Below, piece after piece: positions 1 through 8,482 of a stretch of 64,000 nucleotides of DNA. The stretch is from Parerythrobacter_A sp963761775. Lineage in GTDB: Bacteria > Pseudomonadota > Alphaproteobacteria > Sphingomonadales > Sphingomonadaceae. A model generated the notes under the pieces. That model was not told the DNA's origin and did not search any database. It saw only the letters and a program-made list of their open reading frames with translations. Location: positions 620,001 through 684,000 of the forward strand of contig CAVXIF010000011.1 of the NCBI GenBank assembly GCA_963761775.1, given 5' to 3'. Each line of letters opens with the position of its first letter. Positions within the stretch are counted from its first letter, which is position 1. Made by a program: the position numbers and the translations under genes.

Positions 1-1
1 G

Positions 2-1276
2 GTATCCATCGCAACCGATCTCGGCATGCGGCCTATCGGGGTCTTCGACTTTGCGCCTATCGTGCTGGTCGCCGGACTGGTGGCACTGCCCTATCTGTGG
101 CTGGTGATGCCACGTCTGCTGGGCGACAATCGCGTCGAGGATACCAGTGTGCGCCGGCGGTTCCACACCCGCCTCAGGATCAGTGACGACAGCGAACTGA
201 TCGGACAGAATATCGCGGACATTGCCGAGCGTCTGCCCGATGATATCGTTTTTCACGACATGCCAAGCGGCCCGCTTACCGCGCAACAGCGGGTTCATAT
301 TTCGGGCACACATGATGCCTTGGAAGAAGCAATGCGGACGCTTCGCACCGATGCGGCACCGACCTGGGTGCTGCAACGGATCAAACGGCGCGCGCAGGCC
401 TCGCGCGAAGACGTGGTGGTGGTTGAAATGACGATTACGGCGGACTCGCGCCTGCTCAACCGATCCCTGCCCACGTCCGGCATTGCCGATCTCTACGGGG
501 TTGCTGTTCTGGGCACGCATCGTCCGCAACGCCTGCTGCCGGAACACAAGACCTTCAGCGTGGGCGGCGATATGCGCTTTGCCGAGGGCGACGTGCTGCT
601 GGTAACCGGCCTGCCCAAAGACTTGCAGGCCTTCGCGCGCGACGACAGCCTGTTGCAACTGGAAGGCGCACGGGAGTTGCCGCGCCGGTCCAAGGCGGTT
701 CTCGCGGCAGCCATCATGCTTGGCAGTGTGGGGCTTGCCTCCATCGGTCTGCTGCCGATTGCCGTCTCGGCGCTGGCTGGCGCGATCCTGATGTTCGTGA
801 CCGGATGCGTAAAGTTCGACCGGGTAGGGCGCGCGCTGTCGGCCAAGGTCATCGTGCTGGTCGCCGCCAGCATCGCCATCGGGCGGATTATCGATGACAG
901 CGGGGCGGCGGGATGGCTGGGCGACACCATGTCGCTCGGTCTGGTCTATCTATCGCCCGCAATGGTGCTGGCCACGATCATGCTGTTCGTGACGATCCTG
1001 ACCAACTTCGCCTCCAACGCCACCGCCGCCACGGTCGGCACGCCGATAGCGTTTAGCATCGCCACCACGCTGGGCCTGCCGCCCGAGCCGCTGATCCTCG
1101 CCGTGCTGTTCGGCTGCAACCTGTGCTACGCCACGCCTATCGCTTACCAGACCAACATGCTTATCATGGCCGAGGGCAGCTACGAGTTCCGCGACTACAT
1201 CCGCACCGGCGTCCCGCTGGTGTTGCTGATGGTGACGACCCTGTCGCTGTTGCTCGTGATGACGTATGGCCTTTGA
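2..1276 (+). CDS. SLC13-family permease, C-terminal part (5' end outside the window)
   Basis: The reading frame is open from base 2, so the first half of the gene lies upstream; 424 residues are visible. The part seen starts at the end of the first membrane half (an IATDLGMRP segment). It continues with a cytoplasmic stretch of about 200 residues containing two RCK_C/TrkA_C-like sections (RFAEGDVLLVTG in the second). The last 190 residues form membrane helices with the family pattern TNFASNATAATVGTPIA and the ATPIAYQTN segment. This layout is that of SLC13/DASS-type permeases with inserted TrkA_C domains, usually about 590 residues. The substrate (dicarboxylate, sulfate or another anion) cannot be told from sequence. 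The next gene begins 43 bases downstream on the same strand. Confidence 0.85.
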   Translation, partial: VSIATDLGMRPIGVFDFAPIVLVAGLVALPYLWLVMPRLLGDNRVEDTSVRRRFHTRLRISDDSELIGQNIADIAERLPDDIVFHDMPSGPLTAQQRVHISGTHDALEEAMRTLRTDAAPTWVLQRIKRRAQASREDVVVVEMTITADSRLLNRSLPTSGIADLYGVAVLGTHRPQRLLPEHKTFSVGGDMRFAEGDVLLVTGLPKDLQAFARDDSLLQLEGARELPRRSKAVLAAAIMLGSVGLASIGLLPIAVSALAGAILMFVTGCVKFDRVGRALSAKVIVLVAASIAIGRIIDDSGAAGWLGDTMSLGLVYLSPAMVLATIMLFVTILTNFASNATAATVGTPIAFSIATTLGLPPEPLILAVLFGCNLCYATPIAYQTNMLIMAEGSYEFRDYIRTGVPLVLLMVTTLSLLLVMTYGL

Positions 1277-1318
1277 GTGATCCACGACCGGTCCGCGACG
1301 AAACAAGGAAACAGAATT

Positions 1319-2656
1319 ATGCGCACCCTCGTTACCGCCCTTTGTGGTGTTGCCGCCTTGGCCCTCGCACCGTCCGCTTCGGCCAATGATATTCGCGAGG
1401 CAGTGCAGGCTGACATGCCAAGTCTGATGGCGCTGTATCGCGATCTGCACGCCAATCCGGAACTGAGCTTTCAGGAAACCGAAACCGCCGCGAAGCTGGC
1501 CGGGGAACTGCGCGAGGCAGGCTATACCGTGACCGAAGGGGTGGGGCAGACGGAAATCGTTGCCGTGCTGGAAAATGGCGACGGGCCGGTGGTGATGTTG
1601 CGCGCGGACATGGATGGCCTGCCGGTGATCGAGCAGACCGGGCTGCCTTATGCGTCGAAGCGGACAGCTGTGCCTGCGTCGGGCGTGGAAACGGGAGTCA
1701 TGCACGCCTGTGGGCATGATACGCATATGGCGGGTCTTGTCGGCGCGGCACGGGTGCTGGCCGATAATCGCGACGATTGGTCCGGCACGCTGGTGCTGAT
1801 CGGACAGCCTGCGGAGGAAGTCGGGCTGGGCGCGGTGGCCATGCTCGACGACGGTCTGTTTACCCGCTTTCCCAAGCCCGACTATGTGCTGGCGTTCCAC
1901 GATGCGGCGGGTGCGCCTGCCGGGGCTATCGGCTATTCCAGCGGCTTCGCGCTCGCCAATGTCGACAGCGTCGATCTAACGGTCCGCGGCGTAGGCGGGC
2001 ATGGCGCTTATCCGCAGACCGCCAAGGATCCCATCGTTCTGGCAAGCGCCATCGTGATGAAACTGCAAACACTCGCCAGCCGGGAAAGCAGTCCGCTCGA
2101 TCCGGTGGTCGTTACCGTGGGCAGCTTCCACGCCGGGGCGAAGCACAACATTATTTCGGACGAGGCGAAGTTGCAGCTCACCGTCCGATCCTACAGCGAC
2201 GAGTCGCGCAAGCTGTTGCTGGACGGGATCGCGCGTATTGCGCGCGGGGAAGCGATTGCCGCCGGGATGCCCGACGATTTGATGCCGATCGTGCAGGTCA
2301 TCGAACCTTACACGCCCGCGACTTACAACACGCCGGAGCTGACCGCTGCTGTTATGGGGCGGCTGACCGAACGGTTCGGTGCGGATCGCGTTTTCGAAAC
2401 GCCGTCGGTAATGGGCGGAGAGGATTTTGGCCAGTTCCTGCGGGCCGATCCCGACGGGATACAGTCGCTGATCTTCTGGATCGGCGGCGTGCCTGCGGAG
2501 AAATACGCCGCCGCGCAACGGGGCGAAGCCGAGCTGGTATCGCTGCACAGCCCGTTCTGGGCACCCGATGCGGAAGCAGTCGTGGCGACGGGGGCGGAGG
2601 CGCTCAGCAGCGCGGCGATGGACCTGATGCCGGTGAATACCGGGATGGGCGGCTAG
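1319..2656 (+). CDS. Secreted M20 family metallopeptidase / amidohydrolase
   Basis: 445 residues. I chose the ATG at 1319 because AAGGA lies 9 bases upstream and it gives a clean signal peptide ending at ASA (about residue 22). An in-frame ATG at 1277 would add 14 unrelated residues. Metal-site motifs of the M20D (hippurate hydrolase/IAA-amino acid hydrolase-like) group are present: HACGHDTH near residue 128, AEE near 166 and MGGEDF near 365. The dimerisation-domain motif HGAYPQTAKDP is also there. The protein should act in the periplasm on N-acyl amino acids or dipeptides; the exact substrate is unknown. It overlaps the convergent downstream gene by 4 bases. Confidence 0.9.
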   Translation: MRTLVTALCGVAALALAPSASANDIREAVQADMPSLMALYRDLHANPELSFQETETAAKLAGELREAGYTVTEGVGQTEIVAVLENGDGPVVMLRADMDGLPVIEQTGLPYASKRTAVPASGVETGVMHACGHDTHMAGLVGAARVLADNRDDWSGTLVLIGQPAEEVGLGAVAMLDDGLFTRFPKPDYVLAFHDAAGAPAGAIGYSSGFALANVDSVDLTVRGVGGHGAYPQTAKDPIVLASAIVMKLQTLASRESSPLDPVVVTVGSFHAGAKHNIISDEAKLQLTVRSYSDESRKLLLDGIARIARGEAIAAGMPDDLMPIVQVIEPYTPATYNTPELTAAVMGRLTERFGADRVFETPSVMGGEDFGQFLRADPDGIQSLIFWIGGVPAEKYAAAQRGEAELVSLHSPFWAPDAEAVVATGAEALSSAAMDLMPVNTGMGG

Positions 2657-3162
2657 AAATCCTGGCTTTGCCCGCCGCCTGATCTGGCGAGCGAAGCCTG
2701 CGACGCGGCCCGGATCGCATCGGCCTCCGCCTCCGGCGAGGCTTTGCGTTTCAGCATCGCCAGAATCTCTTCCTGCCGTTCCTTGGACATCGCCTGGAAT
2801 TCGGAAAGCGAGATACCCATGATGGCCAGCTGCTCGACCCATTCCGGGCGACCGGTGCGGCCCGCCGTTGTCCGTTCCGGCCCGGCGTAGGAGGTGTCGA
2901 TATACCCGCCACCGCCGCCACCACGCCGGGGTGCGGGCGCGGTGGTGAATTTGTTGCTTTTGCTGGTCAGTGTCGTGCTGAACTCGGCTTCGCGCACCGT
3001 TTCGGCGGCGCCGCTTGCTGTCGCGGCAACGGCTTCGCGCTTTTCGCCATCGGCCATGATGGCGAGCAAAGTTGTCAACCCCACCGTCGCAAGCGCGAAG
3101 TGCCGATACATCTGCATCGTGATAACAGGTTTGCTGCTTCGTCGCGCCATGACGTGCTGCAT
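2653..3162 (-). CDS. Conserved hypothetical membrane-anchored protein
   Basis: 169 residues, not assigned to a named family. A single hydrophobic segment (about residues 20-36, FALATVGLTTLLAIMA) is followed by an Ala/Thr-rich region, a run of six glycines near residue 82 and a helical C-terminal half rich in Met, Glu and Lys. This suggests an N-terminally anchored protein with a soluble tail. The start is uncertain: neither ATG 3162 nor ATG 3150 has a clear ribosome binding site. It is convergent with the M20 peptidase gene and separated from the aceA locus by about 145 bases. Confidence 0.6.
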   Translation of the reverse strand: MQHVMARRSSKPVITMQMYRHFALATVGLTTLLAIMADGEKREAVAATASGAAETVREAEFSTTLTSKSNKFTTAPAPRRGGGGGGYIDTSYAGPERTTAGRTGRPEWVEQLAIMGISLSEFQAMSKERQEEILAMLKRKASPEAEADAIRAASQASLARSGGGQSQDF

Positions 3163-3240
3163 AGCGTGACGGGCTTAAACAGGCGGGTGCGGGTATGGTA
3201 AAGACAAGCCTAATTGCAGCGGCGGACCTTGCGCAAATTT

Positions 3241-3295
3241 ACGGCCGCCGACCCGCTTTCGCGTGCCGACGGCCGTATTCTCCTCCCCAGGAGAA
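3241..3295 (-). terminator. Two nested inverted repeats downstream of the 55-residue ORF, possible terminator
   Basis: A perfect 7-bp stem with a 4-base loop (3278-3295, TTCTCCT/AGGAGAA) is followed in the minus direction by a second inverted repeat (ACGGCCG/CGGCCGT, outer ends 3241 and 3276), which runs into AAATTT. There is no good T-tract, so this may be a weak or factor-dependent terminator for the aceA transcription unit. Confidence 0.3.
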
Positions 3296-3306
3296 ACTGT
3301 ATTTGC

Positions 3307-3474
3307 CTAGATATATGTGCCGAGCCGGTGGTGCAGCGCGTTCACCTTCGCAAGCTCTTCACGGTCTTCCAGCACTTTAGCATGGCTTGAAAGAGCTGCG
3401 CGTAACAGTTTGAAATCTGCGGTGGAAAGCAGCGCGCGGGCGCGGCCGGGTTCGGTTTTGGGTGTGTCATCCAT
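3307..3474 (-). CDS. Small conserved-looking ORF after aceA (55 aa)
   Basis: A 55-residue ORF beginning MDDTPKTEPGRARALLSTAD and ending LGTYI. It lies 42 bases after the isocitrate lyase stop codon, on the same strand. It uses ordinary codons for this genome and is predicted to be two amphipathic helices (central part FKLLRAALSSHAKVLEDREE). I do not recognise the family. The position suggests co-transcription with aceA, so a small accessory or regulatory protein of the glyoxylate shunt is possible. That role is inference. Confidence 0.6.
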   Translation of the reverse strand: MDDTPKTEPGRARALLSTADFKLLRAALSSHAKVLEDREELAKVNALHHRLGTYI

Positions 3475-3516
3475 GATCGACAATCCTTTTATGCATAATC
3501 ACAAGCAAGCGGGGCG

Positions 3517-5115
3517 TTACGCTGCCTCGAACTGGTTCATCGTATTGTCGGCACCACCGGCTTTCAACGCGGCATCGCCGGCAAAATAGTCTTTGTGGTC
3601 ATCGCCGATATCGGAACCGGCCATGTTCTGGTGCTTGACACAGGCGATACCCTGACGGATTTCCTCGCGCTGGACATTTTTGACATAGCCCAGCATACCA
3701 TCGTCGCCGAAATAACGCTTGGCGAGATTATCCGTGCCCAGTGCCGCCGTGTGATAGGTGGGCAGGGTAATCAGATGATGGAAGATGCCGGCCTGCGCCG
3801 CCGCGTCACGCTGGAAGGTGCGAATGCGCTCGTCGGCTTCGATGGCGAGGTCCGTTTCGTCATACTGCGTAGCCATCAGCTTGGCCCGGTCGAACGCCGA
3901 CATATCGCGGCCCTCTTCTTCCCAGATATCAAACACTTGCTGGCGGAAGTTGAGAGTCCAGTTGAAGCTGGGCGAGTTGTTGTAAACCAGCTTTGCATTT
4001 GGCACCACTTCGCGGATGCGGTCGACCATGCCGCCGATCTGGCCAATATGCGGCTTCTCGGTTTCGATCCACAGCAGGTCAGCGCCCGCCTGAAGGTTGG
4101 CGATGCCGTCCATGACGCAGCGATCTTCGCCGGTACCCGAACGGAACTGGTAGAGATTGGAAGGCAGGCGTTTGGGACGCATCAGCTTGCCGTCGCGACT
4201 TAGGAACACGTCGCCATCGCGCACATTGCCGGTATCGACCTCTTCGCAATCGATGAAGCTGTTGTAGCGGTCGCCGAGATCGCCCGGCTCCTGCGTGATC
4301 GCGATTTGCTTGGTCAGGCCCGCACCAAGCGAATCGGTGCGCGCGACGATGATGCCGTTAGGAACGCCGAGTTCGAGGAAGGCGTAGCGGATAGCGCGGA
4401 TTTTCTGGTGGAAATCCTCGTGCGGCACAGTGACCTTGCCGTCCTGGTGGCCGCACTGCTTTTCGTCCGAAACCTGGTTTTCGATCTGGAGCGCGCAAGC
4501 GCCCGCTTCGATCATTTTTTTGGCGAGCAGGTATGTCGCTTCGGCATTGCCAAACCCGGCATCGATATCGGCGATGATCGGGACGACATGCGTCTGGTGC
4601 GCGTCGATGGCGTTTTCCAACCGCTTGGCTTCGACTTCGTCACCGGCGTCCGTGGCTGCGTCGAGTTCGCGGAACATACCGCCCAGTTCGCGAGCGTCGG
4701 CCTGGCGCAGGAAGGTGTAGATTTCCTCGATCAAAGCGGGAACCGAGGTTTTTTCGTGCATCGACTGGTCGGGAAGAGGGCCGAATTCGCTCCGCATCGC
4801 GGCGACCATCCAGCCGGAAAGATAGAGATAGCGGCGCTGCGTGCTGCCGAAATGCTTCTTGATCGCGATCATCTTCTGCTGTGCGATGAAGCCGTGCCAG
4901 CAACCCAGCGACTGCGTGTATTGCGCCGGATCGGCATCGTAGGCGTCCATGTCGGCGCGCATGATAGCGGCAGTGTGACGGGCGATGTCGAGCCCGGTAG
5001 GAAAACGGTTCTGCAATTTCATGCGTGCGGCGGAGGCCGGCGAGATGGCGGCCCACGGCGCGCCGCCTGCTTTAATGGTGGTGGTGGTTTCGTCGAGATG
5101 AGCGCGGTAGGTCAT
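3517..5115 (-). CDS. aceA: Isocitrate lyase
   Basis: 532 residues. The enzyme splits isocitrate into glyoxylate and succinate, the first step of the glyoxylate shunt. The length and the active-site segment DEKQCGHQDGK (near residue 220) match the long bacterial form known from Pseudomonas aeruginosa, in which the usual KKCGH is KQCGH. I chose ATG 5115 (MTYRAHLDE), preceded by GAAAGA; the frame stays open upstream to 5199 but that part is not family sequence. The gene is divergent from a RamB/ScfR-type regulator, which is the expected control arrangement for growth on acetate or fatty acids. Confidence 0.96.
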   Translation of the reverse strand: MTYRAHLDETTTTIKAGGAPWAAISPASAARMKLQNRFPTGLDIARHTAAIMRADMDAYDADPAQYTQSLGCWHGFIAQQKMIAIKKHFGSTQRRYLYLSGWMVAAMRSEFGPLPDQSMHEKTSVPALIEEIYTFLRQADARELGGMFRELDAATDAGDEVEAKRLENAIDAHQTHVVPIIADIDAGFGNAEATYLLAKKMIEAGACALQIENQVSDEKQCGHQDGKVTVPHEDFHQKIRAIRYAFLELGVPNGIIVARTDSLGAGLTKQIAITQEPGDLGDRYNSFIDCEEVDTGNVRDGDVFLSRDGKLMRPKRLPSNLYQFRSGTGEDRCVMDGIANLQAGADLLWIETEKPHIGQIGGMVDRIREVVPNAKLVYNNSPSFNWTLNFRQQVFDIWEEEGRDMSAFDRAKLMATQYDETDLAIEADERIRTFQRDAAAQAGIFHHLITLPTYHTAALGTDNLAKRYFGDDGMLGYVKNVQREEIRQGIACVKHQNMAGSDIGDDHKDYFAGDAALKAGGADNTMNQFEAA

Positions 5116-5251
5116 GGATGCGTCTTTCGGTAGATTGATCGGTTTGTTGCGTCGAAAATACAGCGCACCACCGGGTTTGCACGATAATTGACAAAACATC
5201 TTGTCTGGAATGCTCTGTTCTGCGAGTTTCCGGTGTAATGTTGCAAAGATT
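5116..5251. promoter_or_regulatory. Divergent aceA / regulator control region
   Basis: This 136-base gap must hold the promoters of both aceA and the divergent regulator. It contains TTTGCA at 5176, its complement-like TTGCAAA at 5241, a TTGACA box at 5188, and a small palindrome GACAA-N6-TTGTC at 5190-5205. RamB of actinobacteria binds TTTGCAAA-type sites, so the two TTTGCA elements are candidate operators. That link is inference by family. Confidence 0.35.
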
Positions 5252-6634
5252 ATGACAAAGCACGACCGAGCTCTTTTCGCCGGTCCGGCGTTGCGCAGGT
5301 TGCGAGCGCGCGATGGTCTGACGCAGGCGGCTATGGCGGGCAGGCTGGCGATTTCGCCCAGCTATCTCAATCTGATCGAACGCAACCAGCGCCCGGTTTC
5401 GGCGCGCGTGATGATGCGCCTTGTCGAGGAGTTCGATCTCGATCCGCGCAGCTTGCGCGAAGACAAGGCAATCGGCGGGCTGGACGGCCTCAGACGCCGC
5501 TTCGCCGACGAACGCTTCGCCGATATCGCCATCGACCGGGCCGAGTTGCAGGCCTTCCTCGAAAACGCCCCGCAGGCCGCCGCCGCTTTCGCCCGGCTCT
5601 ACGACGCTGCCGATGCACCGGTCTCCGCCGCCGTCTCCCCGCTCGCCGAAACGCGGCAGGAAATCGAACGCTGGCGCAATTATTTTCCCGAACTCGACGA
5701 GCAGGCCGAACTGCTCGCCGACGAAATCCGCCTGTCCAATGCAGACATCGGCGCAGGGCTGGTGGAGCGCCTGCGCGAGCGGCACCGGCTCACGCTGCGC
5801 ATCCTGCCGCGCACAATAATCGCCGATACCGTTCGCCGGCTCGACCTCCATGCCCGGCAAGTCCAGCTGTCCGAAATGCTGGGCGCACCGGCCCGCACGT
5901 TCCAGGTCGCCATGCAGATCGCCAGCCTCGAAGCACGCGACACCATCGGGAGCATTGCGGATGGGCGCGATTGGTCTTCCGACGCTGCGCGCACGCTGTT
6001 CGAGCGGCACCTGACCGCCTATTTCGCTGCCGCGCTGGTCATGCCCTATGGCCGCTTGCTGCGCGCCTGCGAGGCCACCGGATACGATCTGGCGGTGCTG
6101 CAATACCGCTTCGGCGTCAGCTATGAACAGCTCGCCCATCGCCTGACCACCCTGCAGCGCGTCGGCCATCGCGGCCTGCCGTTCTTCATGGCGCGGATCG
6201 ACCGCGCGGGCCAATTCTCCAAACGCTATTCCGGAGCGAGCGGCGCGTTGCTGATGGAGGGCGAGGCAAGCTGTCCACTGTGGTCCGCGCACAAGGCGTT
6301 CGACCGAGCCGGCATCCTGTCGCAAACCGTCACGTTTTCCACACGCGGCGGCGGGGAAAGCCAATGGCGCACCTTTTCGCGCGCGGTCGAGGTCCCAGGG
6401 CGCGAGGACGGCACTGCCTTCGTCGTCATCGTCGGCGTAGAGGCGAAGCTGCTGGCGGACCTCGCCCCCGGCGCGCAGGACTTCGCCGAAGAACAATTGC
6501 CGCAGACAATCGGAGCGGGCTGCGCAAGATGCGACTTGCTGGAGTGTGGCCAGCGGTCGGTGCCACCATCCGGCATCGCGCTGGAACCTTCGCGCGACGG
6601 CAGGAGTTTATTGCCATTCGCCTTCAAACCGTAA
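5252..6634 (+). CDS. XRE-family regulator with DUF2083 domain (RamB/ScfR-like)
   Basis: 460 residues from ATG 5252 (MTKHDRALF). An HTH_3 domain occupies about residues 8-62 (GLTQAAMAGRLAISPSYLNLIER). A long middle region corresponds to the IrrE/ImmA-like part but lacks a HEXXH motif. The C-terminal DUF2083 domain carries CPLW and the cysteine group GCARCDLLEC. Proteins of this build are short-chain acyl-CoA-responsive regulators of acetate and propionate genes such as ramB and prpR. Head-to-head placement with aceA supports control of the glyoxylate shunt, and probably of its own gene. Confidence 0.85.
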   Translation: MTKHDRALFAGPALRRLRARDGLTQAAMAGRLAISPSYLNLIERNQRPVSARVMMRLVEEFDLDPRSLREDKAIGGLDGLRRRFADERFADIAIDRAELQAFLENAPQAAAAFARLYDAADAPVSAAVSPLAETRQEIERWRNYFPELDEQAELLADEIRLSNADIGAGLVERLRERHRLTLRILPRTIIADTVRRLDLHARQVQLSEMLGAPARTFQVAMQIASLEARDTIGSIADGRDWSSDAARTLFERHLTAYFAAALVMPYGRLLRACEATGYDLAVLQYRFGVSYEQLAHRLTTLQRVGHRGLPFFMARIDRAGQFSKRYSGASGALLMEGEASCPLWSAHKAFDRAGILSQTVTFSTRGGGESQWRTFSRAVEVPGREDGTAFVVIVGVEAKLLADLAPGAQDFAEEQLPQTIGAGCARCDLLECGQRSVPPSGIALEPSRDGRSLLPFAFKP

Positions 6635-6687
6635 GTGCGCCTGTAATAATAGGGTACTGCGAAGGCAACGCAAAGGGAGAGTAGAGA

Positions 6688-6975
6688 ATGACCGAAGAAC
6701 GCACCACGGTGACCCGCGAGGTGGATGGCACCACCCACACTCACACTACGATCCGCGACGATGCGGGTCGATCGACAGGCGGTGGCGGCAAATGGGTGTT
6801 GCTGCTATTGCTGGCAGTCGCCATTATCGGTGGCTTGCTCATCTTCAACCAGATGGGCGGCGCGGAAGCGGCGAAGGACGTGGCCGTTGCCGATGCTGCG
6901 GGCGAAGTCGGCGAAGCGGCGCAGCAGGTCGGCAATGCGGTGGAGAACGCAGCCGACGATATCGGCGGAGAATAG
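6688..6975 (+). CDS. Small single-pass membrane protein, unknown function
   Basis: 95 residues preceded by a good ribosome binding site (GGGAGAG, 7 bases). The N-terminal 30 residues are polar and Thr/His-rich, with a glycine run, followed by one transmembrane helix (about residues 36-53, WVLLLLLAVAIIGGLLIF). An acidic Ala-rich tail with heptad-like spacing (VGEAAQQVGNAVENAADDI) follows. I do not recognise a family. It lies 53 bases after the regulator gene and 121 bases before the exopolysaccharide operon; no functional link is evident. Confidence 0.7.
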   Translation: MTEERTTVTREVDGTTHTHTTIRDDAGRSTGGGGKWVLLLLLAVAIIGGLLIFNQMGGAEAAKDVAVADAAGEVGEAAQQVGNAVENAADDIGGE

Positions 6976-7096
6976 ACCGGTACCGGGGCTGCCGAAAAGC
7001 GGCACCTGCGACCCTATGTAAAGTTTACCGACATTTCATGGTTTAGCGATAGGTAACGGTGGCGCCACAGCTTCCGCCAGGATTTCGCTCACCACC

Positions 7097-8482
7097 ATGA
7101 TCCGCCTTTTTAAACACTACATCCCGCACGCCGTGGTTCTGCTGGCGCTGGTGGATGTCGTCCTGCTGCTGCTGGCGGGCGAGATCGCGTGGCAGTTGCG
7201 CGCAAGCCAGATCGGCATGGCACCCGGATTGATGATCGACCGTATCGTGCCGGTTGCCGGGTTTGCGGTCACCGTCTGGACCGCCATGATCGCAGTGGGT
7301 GTCTACGGCAGCGAGGCTTTGCGTTCGCTGCGATTTGCTTGCGCGAGACTACTGGTCGCGGTCAGCCTTGGCATCATCGCCCTATCCGTCATCGATTACA
7401 TTCTGCCGGGTGTCGCCTTCTGGCGCTCGACGCTGGTATACGCGATGGCGCTGGCTATCGTAGCGCTGGTCTTTGCGCGGTCCGTCATTGGCGCTTTCAA
7501 TGGCGGCGCGGCGTTCCGGCGCCGCGTAGTCGTGCTGGGTGCGGGGATGCGTGCCGCGCGTCTCAAGGAACTAAGCGAGCGGCCCGGTTCCGGCTTTGCT
7601 ATCGTGTCCTATATCGCGATGAGCGATGCGAACCGCGTGGTGAAGGAAGCCATTGCCCGCGATGCGATCCACGACCTCGACCGGTTCGTGGACAATCTGG
7701 CCGCCAGCGAAGTGGTGCTGGCGCTGGAAGAACGGCGCAATGCATTGCCGCTGAAGGACTTGCTGCGCATCAAGACCACCGGCGTCCACGTCAATGATTT
7801 CAGCAGCTTCATGGAACGCGAAACGGGCCGTGTCGACCTGGATTCGCTCAACCCCAGCTGGCTGATATTCTCCGACGGGTTTAGTTCGGGCCGGATGATT
7901 TCGAGCGCGGCAAAACGCCTGTTCGACATCGGGGCAAGCGGTTTGCTGCTGCTGCTGACCGCACCCTTCATCGCCTTTTTCGCGGTGCTGGTGAAGTTGG
8001 ATAGTTCCGGTCCGGCGTTCTTCCGGCAAAAGCGTATCGGCCTGTTCGGTCAGGGGTTCGAGGTTATCAAGTTGCGTTCCATGCGTACCGATGCCGAGAA
8101 AGACGGCGCGAAATGGGCGTGCAAGGACGACCCGCGCATTACCCGACTCGGCAAGTTTATCCGCAAGGTCCGTATCGACGAATTGCCGCAGACCTGGAGC
8201 GTGCTGAAAGGCGAAATGAGCTTCGTCGGCCCGCGGCCCGAAGTGCCCACATTCGTGGACGAGCTGGAAGACCAGCTGCCCTATTATGCGGAACGGCACA
8301 TGGTGAAGCCCGGCATCACGGGCTGGGCGCAAATCAATTATCCTTATGGCGCCAGCATCGAGGATTCGCGGCACAAGCTGGAATACGACCTCTATTACGC
8401 CAAGAATTACACGCCGTTTCTGGATTTGCTGATCCTGTTGCAAACGCTGCGCGTCGTGCTGTGGCCGGAGGGTGCGCGATGA
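7097..8482 (+). CDS. Polyprenyl-phosphate sugar transferase (XrtA/EPS-associated, TIGR03013-like)
   Basis: 461 residues. The N-terminal third has hydrophobic membrane segments. A Rossmann-like CoA-binding segment follows (FRRRVVVLGAGMRA near residue 138). The bacterial sugar transferase domain begins near residue 270 with the motifs AAKRLFDIGASG, KLRSMRTDAE, RKVRIDELPQ and PGITGWAQINY. The enzyme transfers the first sugar-1-phosphate onto undecaprenyl phosphate to start exopolysaccharide repeat units at the inner membrane. The stop overlaps the prsK start (ATGA). The combination with prsK, prsR and prsT is typical of the exosortase A system, although no exosortase gene is in this window. Confidence 0.92.
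   Translation: MIRLFKHYIPHAVVLLALVDVVLLLLAGEIAWQLRASQIGMAPGLMIDRIVPVAGFAVTVWTAMIAVGVYGSEALRSLRFACARLLVAVSLGIIALSVIDYILPGVAFWRSTLVYAMALAIVALVFARSVIGAFNGGAAFRRRVVVLGAGMRAARLKELSERPGSGFAIVSYIAMSDANRVVKEAIARDAIHDLDRFVDNLAASEVVLALEERRNALPLKDLLRIKTTGVHVNDFSSFMERETGRVDLDSLNPSWLIFSDGFSSGRMISSAAKRLFDIGASGLLLLLTAPFIAFFAVLVKLDSSGPAFFRQKRIGLFGQGFEVIKLRSMRTDAEKDGAKWACKDDPRITRLGKFIRKVRIDELPQTWSVLKGEMSFVGPRPEVPTFVDELEDQLPYYAERHMVKPGITGWAQINYPYGASIEDSRHKLEYDLYYAKNYTPFLDLLILLQTLRVVLWPEGAR

Noticed and set aside
950..1900. Long minus-strand frame opposite the permease and M20 genes
   Set aside because: Antisense shadow with His/Gln/Arg-rich composition and no motif.
6976..7096. Sigma-54 promoter upstream of the sugar transferase gene
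   Set aside because: GG and GC elements occur, but none with the required ten-base spacing and TGGCAC/TTGC context.
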